From contig DPPH01000076.1 in assembly GCA_003539375.1 (NCBI GenBank), positions 1 through 9,100 of the forward strand: 9,100 nucleotides of DNA, read 5' to 3'. The notes under the pieces were generated by a model. That model did no database searches and had not been told where the DNA came from. It worked only from the letters and a program-made list of their open reading frames with translations. Below, in pieces: positions 1-6,385 of the stretch (position 1 is its first letter; each line of letters starts with the position of its first letter). The stretch comes from Clostridiales bacterium. GTDB taxonomy: Bacteria; Bacillota; Clostridia; Tissierellales; Dethiosulfatibacteraceae. Made by a program: the position numbers and the translations under genes.

Positions 1-411
1 CTAATTTTTTCATTAAAATCCTTAGATTACGAATTAAGCGGATACCAGAGATCTGAATTGGCTAAACTTGATATTTTAATAAATGAAGAAGTAGTTGATG
101 CTTTTTCTATAATAGTACATAGAGACAAGGCTTATGAAAGAGGTAGATCTATTGCTGAAAAACTTAAAGATGTAATACCTAGACATATGTTTGCAGTACC
201 TATCCAAGCAGCTATTGGAGGTAAAATAATTGCTAGAGAAACAGTAAGAGCATTAAGAAAAGATGTATTGTCAAAATGCTACGGTGGAGATATATCTAGA
301 AAGAAAAAACTTCTAGAAAAACAAAAAGAAGGTAAGAAAAAAATGAGACAAATAGGAAATGTTGAGGTTCCACAAGAGGCATTTATGACCGTTTTAAAAT
401 TCGATAAGTAA
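1..411 (+). CDS. lepA: Elongation factor 4 (LepA), C-terminal part, 5' end outside window
   Basis: This is the last 136 residues of LepA/EF-4, a ribosome-associated translational GTPase. The reading frame is open from base 1, so the gene starts upstream; the TTG at 58 is an internal leucine codon and not a start. The visible part covers the end of the EF-G-V-like domain (SLDYEL, then KLDILIN and IIVHRDKAYERG) and the LepA-specific C-terminal domain, which carries the family hallmarks VIPRHMF, PIQAAIGGKIIARET, LRKDVLSKCYGGDISRKKK, LLEKQKEGKKKMRQIGNVE and the ending VPQEAFM. The basic tail is the part that contacts tRNA in the ribosome. The G domain cannot be seen. The first few residues (around SLKSLDYE) differ from the usual GYAS-[LF]-DYE. 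hemW starts 11 bases after the stop, and no terminator lies between, so the two are probably co-transcribed. Confidence 0.97.
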   Translation, partial: LIFSLKSLDYELSGYQRSELAKLDILINEEVVDAFSIIVHRDKAYERGRSIAEKLKDVIPRHMFAVPIQAAIGGKIIARETVRALRKDVLSKCYGGDISRKKKLLEKQKEGKKKMRQIGNVEVPQEAFMTVLKFDK

Positions 412-422
412 GAAGGATTTTA

Positions 423-1556
423 ATGAAAAAATTAGGACTATACATACATATACCTTTTTGTGAGAGTAAGTGTTATTACTGTGATTTTTACTCTATTACA
501 AAGATAGATAAAGAAATCAAATCGGTATATGTTGATTCATTGATTAAGGAATTAAAATTATATAAGGATAAAATAGACGGAGATACCTTTGATACAATTT
601 TTATTGGAGGGGGAACTCCGTCTACTATTGATGCTGAAATTTACTCGAAAATGTTTGAATATTTATATAATGAAGACTTAGTAAATAAAGATGCTGAGAT
701 TACGATGGAAATTAATCCTAAAAACAGAGGATTAGAATATTTGAATAAAATTAAAAAAAATGGTGTGAATAGGCTAAGTGTAGGGATTCAAACTTTTGAT
801 GATGAAATCTTGAAAGTAATAGGCAGAAACCATAATAAAAAAGAAGCCGAAAGATTTTTAGAATCAGTAAATAATGTAGGATTTGAAAATTTAAACTGCG
901 ATTTGATTTTTAATTTACCTTTACAAAAATTTAATCATATAAAAAAAGACATAGATAAATTAGAAAGGTTTTATGCAAAGCATATTTCTCTTTATTCTTT
1001 AAAAGTTAATCCTAATACAAAAATGAATGAAATTGTAAAGAAAGAAACCTACAAGCTTATGGAAGATGAAGAAGAGAGAGATACTTATTATTTAGCTAGA
1101 AATTACATGAAAAGCAAAGGATACAACCAGTATGAAATTTCAAATTTTGCTAAAAAAGGTTATGAAAGCAAACATAATTTAAAATATTGGGACAGAGCTG
1201 AATATATAGGTATAGGAGCAAGCGCCCATTCTTTTCTAGAAAACAAAAGATACAGTAATGTTTCTAATGTAGATGAATATATAAAAAGTATCAACTCCTG
1301 CATACTGCCGATAGATTATGAAGAATACATAAATAAAGAAGATGCTCTCTGGGAGTTTTTAATATTAGGTTTGAGAAAAAGCGAAGGTGTTAATATAGAA
1401 GAGATGGAAACTAAGTTTAATACTTCATTTTCAAAATACAGAGAAATAATAAAGGAATTAAATGACGATGGTTTGCTAATAAGAACAAAAGAAAATATAA
1501 AATTAACAAAAAAGGGTATGGATTTATCAAATTATGTATTTGTAAAGTTAAAATAA
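423..1556 (+). CDS. hemW: Heme chaperone HemW (radical SAM, HemN-like)
   Basis: A 377-residue radical-SAM protein of the HemN/HemW family, close to the usual HemW length of about 380. The 4Fe-4S motif is C13-x3-C17-x2-C20 followed by D21-F22. This is the HemW form; true coproporphyrinogen dehydrogenases (HemN) have a fourth cysteine here. GGGTPS at 62-67 and GIQTFDD at 121-127 belong to the SAM-binding barrel. HNLKYW at 251-256 is the HNxxYW heme-binding motif, followed by GIGASAHS at 263-270 and a HemN_C-like winged C-terminus. HemW is thought to bind heme and hand it to haem proteins, not to make it. The start is ATG with GAAGG at 412-416, six bases upstream. Two family positions differ: DLIFNLP at 160-166 has Asn where DLxxGLP is usual, and KVNPNT at 194-199 lacks the usual Glu before Pro. 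The radical-SAM and HNxxYW motifs are intact, so I expect it to be functional. Confidence 0.93.
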   Translation: MKKLGLYIHIPFCESKCYYCDFYSITKIDKEIKSVYVDSLIKELKLYKDKIDGDTFDTIFIGGGTPSTIDAEIYSKMFEYLYNEDLVNKDAEITMEINPKNRGLEYLNKIKKNGVNRLSVGIQTFDDEILKVIGRNHNKKEAERFLESVNNVGFENLNCDLIFNLPLQKFNHIKKDIDKLERFYAKHISLYSLKVNPNTKMNEIVKKETYKLMEDEEERDTYYLARNYMKSKGYNQYEISNFAKKGYESKHNLKYWDRAEYIGIGASAHSFLENKRYSNVSNVDEYIKSINSCILPIDYEEYINKEDALWEFLILGLRKSEGVNIEEMETKFNTSFSKYREIIKELNDDGLLIRTKENIKLTKKGMDLSNYVFVKLK

Positions 1557-1577
1557 TATAAAATAAGCTGATAATAC

Positions 1578-1606
1578 TTGACAAAATCAATGAAGAGTAG
1601 TATCTT
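1578..1606 (+). promoter_or_regulatory. Sigma-A-type promoter P1 of the hrcA operon
   Basis: A perfect -35 box TTGACA (1578-1583) is followed, after exactly 17 bases, by TATCTT (1601-1606), which matches four of six positions of TATAAT including the first two and the last. Transcription would start near 1612-1614, just upstream of the CIRCE operator, so bound HrcA would sit at the start of the transcript. It lies in the only long gap between genes in the window (1557-1660). No terminator hairpin separates it from hemW, so some read-through from upstream is likely. This is a sequence match only; no start site has been measured. Confidence 0.75.
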
Positions 1607-1607
1607 A

Positions 1608-1635
1608 TTGACAAGGCCTTAGCACTCATTAAAGT
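1608..1635 (+). promoter_or_regulatory. Possible second promoter P2 overlapping CIRCE
   Basis: A second perfect TTGACA (1608-1613) lies exactly 30 bases after the first. The best -10 candidate is TAAAGT (1630-1635), four of six matches, with a 16-base spacer; it falls inside the 9-base spacer of CIRCE. If real, HrcA would directly cover its -10 region. The -10 is weak, so this may be only a chance TTGACA. Confidence 0.35.
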
Positions 1636-1645
1636 AGAGTGCTAA
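1619..1645 (+). promoter_or_regulatory. CIRCE operator (HrcA binding site)
   Basis: TTAGCACTC (1619-1627), nine bases, then GAGTGCTAA (1637-1645): an exact match to the CIRCE consensus with a perfect 9-bp inverted repeat and the canonical 9-base spacer. CIRCE is the binding site of the HrcA repressor, which is encoded by the next gene, so the operon is autoregulated. It begins about six bases after the predicted P1 start, so the repeat would also form a stem-loop near the 5' end of the mRNA, just before the hrcA ribosome binding site. It is the only CIRCE in the window. Confidence 0.98.
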
Positions 1646-1660
1646 TAGAGAGGTGATAAT

Positions 1661-2716
1661 ATGGAACTCAATAAAAGAAAAGTTGATATATTGAAGGCTA
1701 TAATTCACAGTTATATTGATGAAGGTGAGGCAATAGGATCTAGAACTTTATCTAAAAAATATGATTTAGGTATAAGTTCTGCTACTATTAGAAACGAAAT
1801 GTCTGATTTGGAAGATTTAGGTTACCTAATTAAGCCTCATACATCTGCAGGAAGAGTACCAAGCGATAAAGCATACAGACTTTATGTAGATAATATTCTA
1901 GTTAATAAAAACAAATCCAAATACTATAAGCAGATAAAAAAGATACTACAGGAAGAAATTAATGAAATGGATATGTTTTTAAGAAACTCTAGTAGAATAC
2001 TTGCTCAATTAACTAAATATACATCTTTGATAATAGCACCTCAGTTTAAAAAATCTAAACTGAAACATGTTCAATTGGTACCGGTATCCAATAGCAAGGT
2101 ATTAATAGTGATGATAATGCAAAACAATATAGTGAAAAATGTTATATTGAACTTGAGGACACCGATACCTGAAAATCAGTTAAATAAAATATCTAATTTA
2201 TTAAATGAAAAATTAACTGGGCTCAGACTAGACATGATAGATTTAAGTATGAAAAACAGGATAAAAGAAGAAATCTATTCAATAAGAAACAAATACGACC
2301 AAAGGATAGATGATTTAATGAAGGTGCTGATAAGTAGTTTAAATGAATACGATAAAGTAGATGTATATAGTGATGGTTTGAACAATATGTTGAATTTTCC
2401 TGAATACAATGATACAGAAAAAATCAGAGAGTTTTTATCTTTTGTAGAGGATAAAGATAACATAGTTAAACTCCTTCTGAAAAATTCTGATGAAGATTTA
2501 GACATAACTATAGGTCACGAAAATATTTTCGATGAAATAAGAAAATGTAGTTTAATAACTGCTACATATAAATTTAATGGGATTACTGTAGGAAAACTTG
2601 GAGTTATAGGACCAACTAGAATGGATTATAAAACAGCAATACCTATAGTGAGAGCCCTATCTTACAATATAAACGAAATTATTGAGAAAAACTTTAAAGA
2701 ACAAAACAAGGAGTGA
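1661..2716 (+). CDS. hrcA: Heat-inducible transcription repressor HrcA
   Basis: A 351-residue HrcA, slightly longer than the usual 340-345. The N-terminal winged helix-turn-helix spans about residues 1-75, with the recognition-helix segment SSATIRNEMSDLEDLGYL (39-56) and the typical wing KPHTSAGRVPSDKAYR (58-73). The rest is the dimerisation and GAF-like region, ending with the family motifs IGHEN (284-288) and GVIGPTRMDY (314-323). HrcA binds CIRCE and represses class I heat-shock genes; its folding is classically helped by GroEL, so it loses activity when chaperones are occupied. The start is ATG 1661, with GAGAGGTGAT (1648-1657) as a strong Shine-Dalgarno match close upstream, itself just after CIRCE (1619-1645). 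grpE starts 5 bases after the stop, which suggests translational coupling. Confidence 0.98.
   Translation: MELNKRKVDILKAIIHSYIDEGEAIGSRTLSKKYDLGISSATIRNEMSDLEDLGYLIKPHTSAGRVPSDKAYRLYVDNILVNKNKSKYYKQIKKILQEEINEMDMFLRNSSRILAQLTKYTSLIIAPQFKKSKLKHVQLVPVSNSKVLIVMIMQNNIVKNVILNLRTPIPENQLNKISNLLNEKLTGLRLDMIDLSMKNRIKEEIYSIRNKYDQRIDDLMKVLISSLNEYDKVDVYSDGLNNMLNFPEYNDTEKIREFLSFVEDKDNIVKLLLKNSDEDLDITIGHENIFDEIRKCSLITATYKFNGITVGKLGVIGPTRMDYKTAIPIVRALSYNINEIIEKNFKEQNKE
2708..2713 (+). promoter_or_regulatory. Ribosome binding site of grpE, decides its start
   Basis: AAGGAG at 2708-2713 lies inside the last codons of hrcA. It is 8 bases from ATG 2722 but only 2 from ATG 2716, and it overlaps GTG 2713, so ATG 2722 is the only well-placed start. 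Confidence 0.8.
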
Positions 2717-2721
2717 TGACT

Positions 2722-3318
2722 ATGGCGAAAAAGAAAAACAAGAAGGAAGAAATAAAGAAACAGGAACAAGAAGTTAAAGATGATGATAAAACCGGAGAAG
2801 AGACTATAGATAGGGAAAATCAAGAAGATTCTCTGGAAAAAGAAAAATCTCAAGTAGAAGATGAAACAAAGAATGAACAAGAAAGTGAGTCTGAACTAAA
2901 AGATAAACAGCTGGAAGAAATAAATAATAAACTTCTTAGGTTACAAGCAGACTTTTTAAATTACAAAACAAGAACTGAAAAAGAAAAATTTAAATATTAC
3001 AACGACGCAATAGAAGATTTAGTTTGTGAGATGCTCCCAATATTGGATAATTTTGAGAGAGCTTTAGAAAATCTGGAATCAGATGAAAATTTATCTCAAG
3101 GAGTTGAGATGATACTAAATCAATTTATAAATCTTCTAAAAAAATACGGCGTTGAAGAAATAGATGCTTTAGGTAAAAAATTTGACCCTAAACTTCACCA
3201 CGGTGTATCAACTGAAGACACAGATGAAGAAGAAGATATAGTGGTTGAAGTTTTTCAAAAAGGTTACAAATTAAAAGATAAAGTAATTAGACCAAGTATG
3301 GTTAAAATATCAAAATAA
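2722..3318 (+). CDS. grpE: Nucleotide exchange factor GrpE
   Basis: A 198-residue GrpE, the dimeric cofactor that opens the DnaK ATPase domain and releases ADP. Residues 1 to about 58 are a highly charged, presumably disordered Lys/Glu/Gln-rich segment. A long dimerising helix and coiled coil follow (about 59-100, including LLRLQADFLNYKTRTEKEK), then the helical bundle (MLPILDNFERAL, 104-115). The C-terminal beta head that contacts DnaK runs from about 143 to the end, with the signature GKKFDPKLHHGV (151-162) and VFQKGYKLKDKVIRPSMVKIS (177-197 region). I place the start at ATG 2722 because of the spacing of AAGGAG; GTG 2713 and ATG 2716 would add only three or two residues. The stop codon overlaps the ribosome binding site of dnaK. 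Confidence 0.97.
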   Translation: MAKKKNKKEEIKKQEQEVKDDDKTGEETIDRENQEDSLEKEKSQVEDETKNEQESESELKDKQLEEINNKLLRLQADFLNYKTRTEKEKFKYYNDAIEDLVCEMLPILDNFERALENLESDENLSQGVEMILNQFINLLKKYGVEEIDALGKKFDPKLHHGVSTEDTDEEEDIVVEVFQKGYKLKDKVIRPSMVKISK

Positions 3319-3332
3319 GGAGGAAATAAATT

Positions 3333-5189
3333 ATGAGCAAAATTATAGGAATTGACTTAGGAACTACAAATTCATGTGTTGCGGTTATGGAAGGTGGAGA
3401 ATCTACAATAATAACAAATTCAGAAGGTAAAAGAACTACTCCTTCAGTAGTTGCATTCACAAAAGATGGAGAAAGATTAGTGGGTGAAACTGCTAAAAGA
3501 CAAGCAGTTACAAATCCAGACAATACAGTGGAATCAATAAAAAGACATATGGGTACCGACCATAAAGTGAAAATCCAAGGTAAAGAATACACACCACAGG
3601 ATATATCAGCATTCATACTTCAAAAACTAAAAGCGGATGCAGAAAGTTATTTAGGTGAAAAAGTAGAAGAAGCGGTTATTACAGTACCTGCATACTTTAC
3701 TGATAGCCAGAGACAGGCAACAAAAGATGCAGGGAAAATAGCAGGACTAACTGTTAAAAGAATTATTAATGAACCTACGGCAGCTTCTCTAGCTTATGGT
3801 ATAGACAAAGAAGAAGAAATGCAGACAATTATGGTTTACGACTTAGGTGGAGGAACTTTTGATGTTTCTATCTTAGAAATTGGTGAAGGAGTATTTGAAG
3901 TTAAAGCAACTAATGGTAACAACCACTTAGGTGGAGACGATTTTGATAAAGTACTAGTTGATCATATTGCAGAGGAATTTAAAAAAGAAAATGGAGTAGA
4001 CTTAAGAAAAGATAGAATGGCATTACAAAGACTCGATGAAGCAGCAGAAAATGCAAAAAAAGAACTATCATCTACAATGTCTACTAATATAAACCTACCA
4101 TTCATTACTGCTACACAAGATGGTCCAAAACATTTAAATATGGATATAACAAGATCTAAGTTTAACGAACTAACAGGACATTTAGTTGATAAAACTATTG
4201 AACCAATGAAAAAAGCATTATCAGATGCAAAATTATCAGCTAGTGATATAGATAAAGTAATACTAGTAGGTGGATCAACTAGAATACCAGCAGTACAGGA
4301 AGCAGTTAAAAAGATAACTCACAAAGATCCTCATAAAGGAATAAACCCTGATGAATGTGTGGCACTAGGTGCAGCAATACAGGGAGGAGTTTTAGCAGGA
4401 GACTTTGGTAAAGATATATTACTTGTAGATGTTACACCATTATCATTAGGAATAGAAACATTAGGTGGAGTATTTACACAACTTATAGAAAGAAACACAA
4501 GAATACCAACCAAGAAAAGCCAGGTTTTCTCAACAGCTGCAGATAATCAAACTGCTGTAGATGTACATGTTCTTCAAGGGGAAAGACAAATGGCTAAAGA
4601 TAATATATCTCTAGGAAGATTCCAATTAGATGGAATACCACCAGCACCTAGAGGAGTTCCACAAATTGAAGTTACTTTTGATATAGATGCTAATGGTATA
4701 GTTAATGTATATGCAAAAGATAAGGGAACTGGAAAAGAACAAAATATTACTATTACAGCAACTACAAACCTATCTGAAGAAGAAATAGATAAAAAAGTTA
4801 AAGAAGCAGAACAATTTGCTGAGGAAGATAAAAAGAAAAAAGAAGAAATAGAAGTCGTTAATAAAGCTGACAATTTAATTTATCAGACAGAAAAAAGCAT
4901 GAAAGATTTAGGAGATAAATTATCAGAACAAGAACAAGAAACAGTTAATGGAAAAAAAGATGAGTTGAAAAAAGCTTTAGAATCTAATAATATAGAAGAT
5001 ATAAAAACAAAAACTGATGAGTTAACTGAAGAATTTAACAAAATTGCTCAGAAAATTTATCAGCAGGAAGCACAAAGTCAGCAAGGACAGCAAGCTGGAC
5101 AACAGGAAGACCAGCAGGAAAGTGAAGATGAAGATGTTGTTGATGCAGACTATGAAGTAGTAGACGAAGATGAAGACAAAGATGAATAA
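3333..5189 (+). CDS. dnaK: Chaperone protein DnaK (Hsp70)
   Basis: A 618-residue cytoplasmic Hsp70 that uses ATP to bind and release unfolded segments. In the ATPase domain, the phosphate-1 loop DLGTTN is at 8-13, VYDLGGGTFDVSIL at 168-181 and VILVGGSTRIPAVQE at 309-323. The hydrophobic linker and start of the substrate domain follow at 361-375 (DILLVDVTPLSLGIE). Between SIKRHMG (about 68-74) and the ISAFILQKLK helix, the segment present in Gram-negative DnaK is missing; this is the known Firmicute-type deletion. The helical lid runs from about 481 to 577. It ends in a Gln/Gly-rich stretch (578-595) and a strongly acidic tail with DADYEVVDED (604-613). AAGGAGG (3317-3323), partly made by the grpE stop codon, lies 9 bases before ATG. 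A terminator-like hairpin begins within the dnaK stop codon. Confidence 0.99.
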   Translation: MSKIIGIDLGTTNSCVAVMEGGESTIITNSEGKRTTPSVVAFTKDGERLVGETAKRQAVTNPDNTVESIKRHMGTDHKVKIQGKEYTPQDISAFILQKLKADAESYLGEKVEEAVITVPAYFTDSQRQATKDAGKIAGLTVKRIINEPTAASLAYGIDKEEEMQTIMVYDLGGGTFDVSILEIGEGVFEVKATNGNNHLGGDDFDKVLVDHIAEEFKKENGVDLRKDRMALQRLDEAAENAKKELSSTMSTNINLPFITATQDGPKHLNMDITRSKFNELTGHLVDKTIEPMKKALSDAKLSASDIDKVILVGGSTRIPAVQEAVKKITHKDPHKGINPDECVALGAAIQGGVLAGDFGKDILLVDVTPLSLGIETLGGVFTQLIERNTRIPTKKSQVFSTAADNQTAVDVHVLQGERQMAKDNISLGRFQLDGIPPAPRGVPQIEVTFDIDANGIVNVYAKDKGTGKEQNITITATTNLSEEEIDKKVKEAEQFAEEDKKKKEEIEVVNKADNLIYQTEKSMKDLGDKLSEQEQETVNGKKDELKKALESNNIEDIKTKTDELTEEFNKIAQKIYQQEAQSQQGQQAGQQEDQQESEDEDVVDADYEVVDEDEDKDE

Positions 5190-5220
5190 AGCTAAATCAT
5201 GTGATTTAGCTTTACTTTTT
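5188..5220 (+). terminator. Terminator-like hairpin between dnaK and dnaJ
   Basis: AAAGCTAAATCA (5188-5199) pairs perfectly with TGATTTAGCTTT (5202-5213), giving an 11-12 bp stem with a 2-4 base loop, followed by TTTACTTTTT (5211-5220). The left arm takes in the last two bases of the dnaK TAA stop. Only three pairs are G-C and the U-tract is interrupted by AC, so I read it as a partial intrinsic terminator or an mRNA 3'-end stabiliser, not a complete stop. No promoter is visible between it and dnaJ, so dnaJ must depend on read-through or on RNA processing. Confidence 0.7.
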
Positions 5221-5237
5221 AACGGTGGTGAATCACA

Positions 5238-6371
5238 ATGAGTAAAAGAGACTATTATGAAATACTGGGGGTAAGCAAAGATGCAGACCAACAGGAAATA
5301 AAAAAAGCTTTCAGAAAATTAGCTAAAAAATACCATCCGGATTTAAATCCGGATGATAAGGGTTCAGAGGTTAAATTTAAAGAAGTAAATGAAGCTTATG
5401 AAGTATTAAGTGATGAAGAAAAAAGAAAAAAATATGATCAATTTGGACATGCAGCCTTTGATCAAAACCAAGGATTTGGTGGATTCGGAGGTGGTGGCGG
5501 AAGCTATCAAGGATTTGATGATATTTTTGGAGATATTTTTGGAGACTTTTTTGGTGGAGGTGCTGGTAGAAGACGTACCGGACCAAAAAAAGGTCAAGAC
5601 CTTAAAATCAGACTTAATATAACTTTTGAGGAAGCAGCCTTTGGAACAAAAAAAGAAATAAAAATCAACAGAATGGAATCATGTTCAAAATGTGGAGGGA
5701 GCGGTGCTGAACCAGGAACAAGTAAAAAAACCTGTGGAACTTGCCACGGAAGTGGAAGTGTAAGAACCGTTCAAAATACACCTTTCGGTAAATTTCAAAA
5801 TGTAACCACCTGTCCAGAGTGCCACGGTACAGGAGAAATAATAGAAGAGCCATGTACTCAATGTGGAGGAAGTGGTAAAGAGAAGAAATCAAGGAAAATC
5901 ACTATAAATATTCCGGCTGGAGTTGATAATGGATCCATTATACCATTAAGAGGAGAAGGTAATCACGGAGATAAGGGAGCACCTAGTGGTGACCTATACG
6001 TATACTTGAGTGTTAAAGCTCATAAAATATTTGAAAGAGACGGCTATGATATATGGTTAGAAAAGAAAATATCCTATCCTACAGCTACTCTTGGAAATAA
6101 TATAAAAGTAGAGACTTTAGATGGTAGTGTAAAATATAAAATACCTGCAGGAACACAAACTGGAACAGTTTTTAGACTTAAAAATAAAGGTGTACAAAAA
6201 CTAAGAGGTTCTGGTAGAGGAGATCAGTACGTTAAAGTTGTAGTAGATATTCCTAAAGATTTAACTAAAAAACAGGAAGAAGCAATAAAAAAATTAGCAG
6301 ATGAATTAGGCGAAAAAATAGAACCGCAAAAAAAAAGGATAATTGATAAAGTAAAGGATGCTTTTAATTAA
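5238..6371 (+). CDS. dnaJ: Chaperone protein DnaJ (Hsp40)
   Basis: A 377-residue type I (class A) DnaJ that delivers substrates to DnaK and stimulates its ATPase. The J domain covers about 1-70, with the essential HPD at 33-35. A Gly/Phe-rich linker follows (about 79-110), with repeated DIFGD units. The zinc-binding domain has all four CxxCxGxG motifs (C149/C152, C166/C169, C192/C195, C206/C209), and the C-terminal beta domains that bind substrate complete the protein. ATG 5238 is preceded by GGTGGTGA (5224-5231), a good though imperfect Shine-Dalgarno sequence that directly follows the terminator-like hairpin. The codons around HPD form a perfect 22-bp DNA palindrome. A run of nine A (6328-6336) near the 3' end encodes Gln-Lys-Lys. 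The stop codon overlaps the prmA ribosome binding site. Confidence 0.99.
   Translation: MSKRDYYEILGVSKDADQQEIKKAFRKLAKKYHPDLNPDDKGSEVKFKEVNEAYEVLSDEEKRKKYDQFGHAAFDQNQGFGGFGGGGGSYQGFDDIFGDIFGDFFGGGAGRRRTGPKKGQDLKIRLNITFEEAAFGTKKEIKINRMESCSKCGGSGAEPGTSKKTCGTCHGSGSVRTVQNTPFGKFQNVTTCPECHGTGEIIEEPCTQCGGSGKEKKSRKITINIPAGVDNGSIIPLRGEGNHGDKGAPSGDLYVYLSVKAHKIFERDGYDIWLEKKISYPTATLGNNIKVETLDGSVKYKIPAGTQTGTVFRLKNKGVQKLRGSGRGDQYVKVVVDIPKDLTKKQEEAIKKLADELGEKIEPQKKRIIDKVKDAFN
5334..5355 (+). repeat. Perfect 22-bp palindrome inside dnaJ
   Basis: CATCCGGATTT (5334-5344) is followed immediately by its exact reverse complement (5345-5355). It encodes HPDLNPD, residues 33-39, of the J domain and begins 96 bases after the start of the gene. 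In RNA it could form a 9-bp stem with a UUAA loop; each arm also contains the smaller palindrome ATCCGGAT. The repeated Pro-Asp codons (CCG GAT twice) explain part of the symmetry. Whether it has a function is unknown. Confidence 0.9.
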
Positions 6372-6375
6372 GGAG
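6370..6375 (+). promoter_or_regulatory. Ribosome binding site of prmA, decides its start
   Basis: AAGGAG at 6370-6375 uses the last two bases of the dnaJ stop codon. It lies 10 bases before TTG 6386 but only 1 base before GTG 6377, so TTG 6386 is preferred. No in-frame ATG is near, and the ATG at 6391 is out of frame. Confidence 0.7.
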
Positions 6376-6385
6376 AGTGTTTTAT

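Noticed and set aside
58..411. A separate small gene starting at TTG 58
   Set aside because: The frame is open upstream to base 1 and the whole stretch matches the LepA C-terminus; the TTG is internal.
2041..2092. Two small inverted repeats inside hrcA (TCAGTTTA/TAAACTGA and ATTGGTACC/GGTATCCAAT)
   Set aside because: Eight- to nine-base arms with a loop or a bulge are expected by chance a few times in an AT-rich window of this size, and they lie in coding sequence without any U-tract.
2713..2721. GTG 2713 or ATG 2716 as the grpE start
   Set aside because: Both overlap or nearly touch the AAGGAG site; ATG 2722 has the correct 8-base spacing.
3302..5291. Several antisense open frames opposite dnaK and the dnaK/dnaJ junction
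   Set aside because: They lie wholly opposite strongly conserved coding sequence, have no plausible ribosome binding sites or recognisable domains, and reflect the codon bias of dnaK.
5377..5622. Overlapping open frames on both strands in the Gly/Phe region of dnaJ
   Set aside because: The repetitive GGN and GAN codons keep other frames open. The peptides resemble no family, while the dnaJ frame is unambiguous.
5682..5876. Repeated TGTxxxTGC-like units in dnaJ as a DNA repeat
   Set aside because: These are the four CxxCxGxG zinc-finger motifs, a protein-level repeat present in all type I DnaJ proteins.
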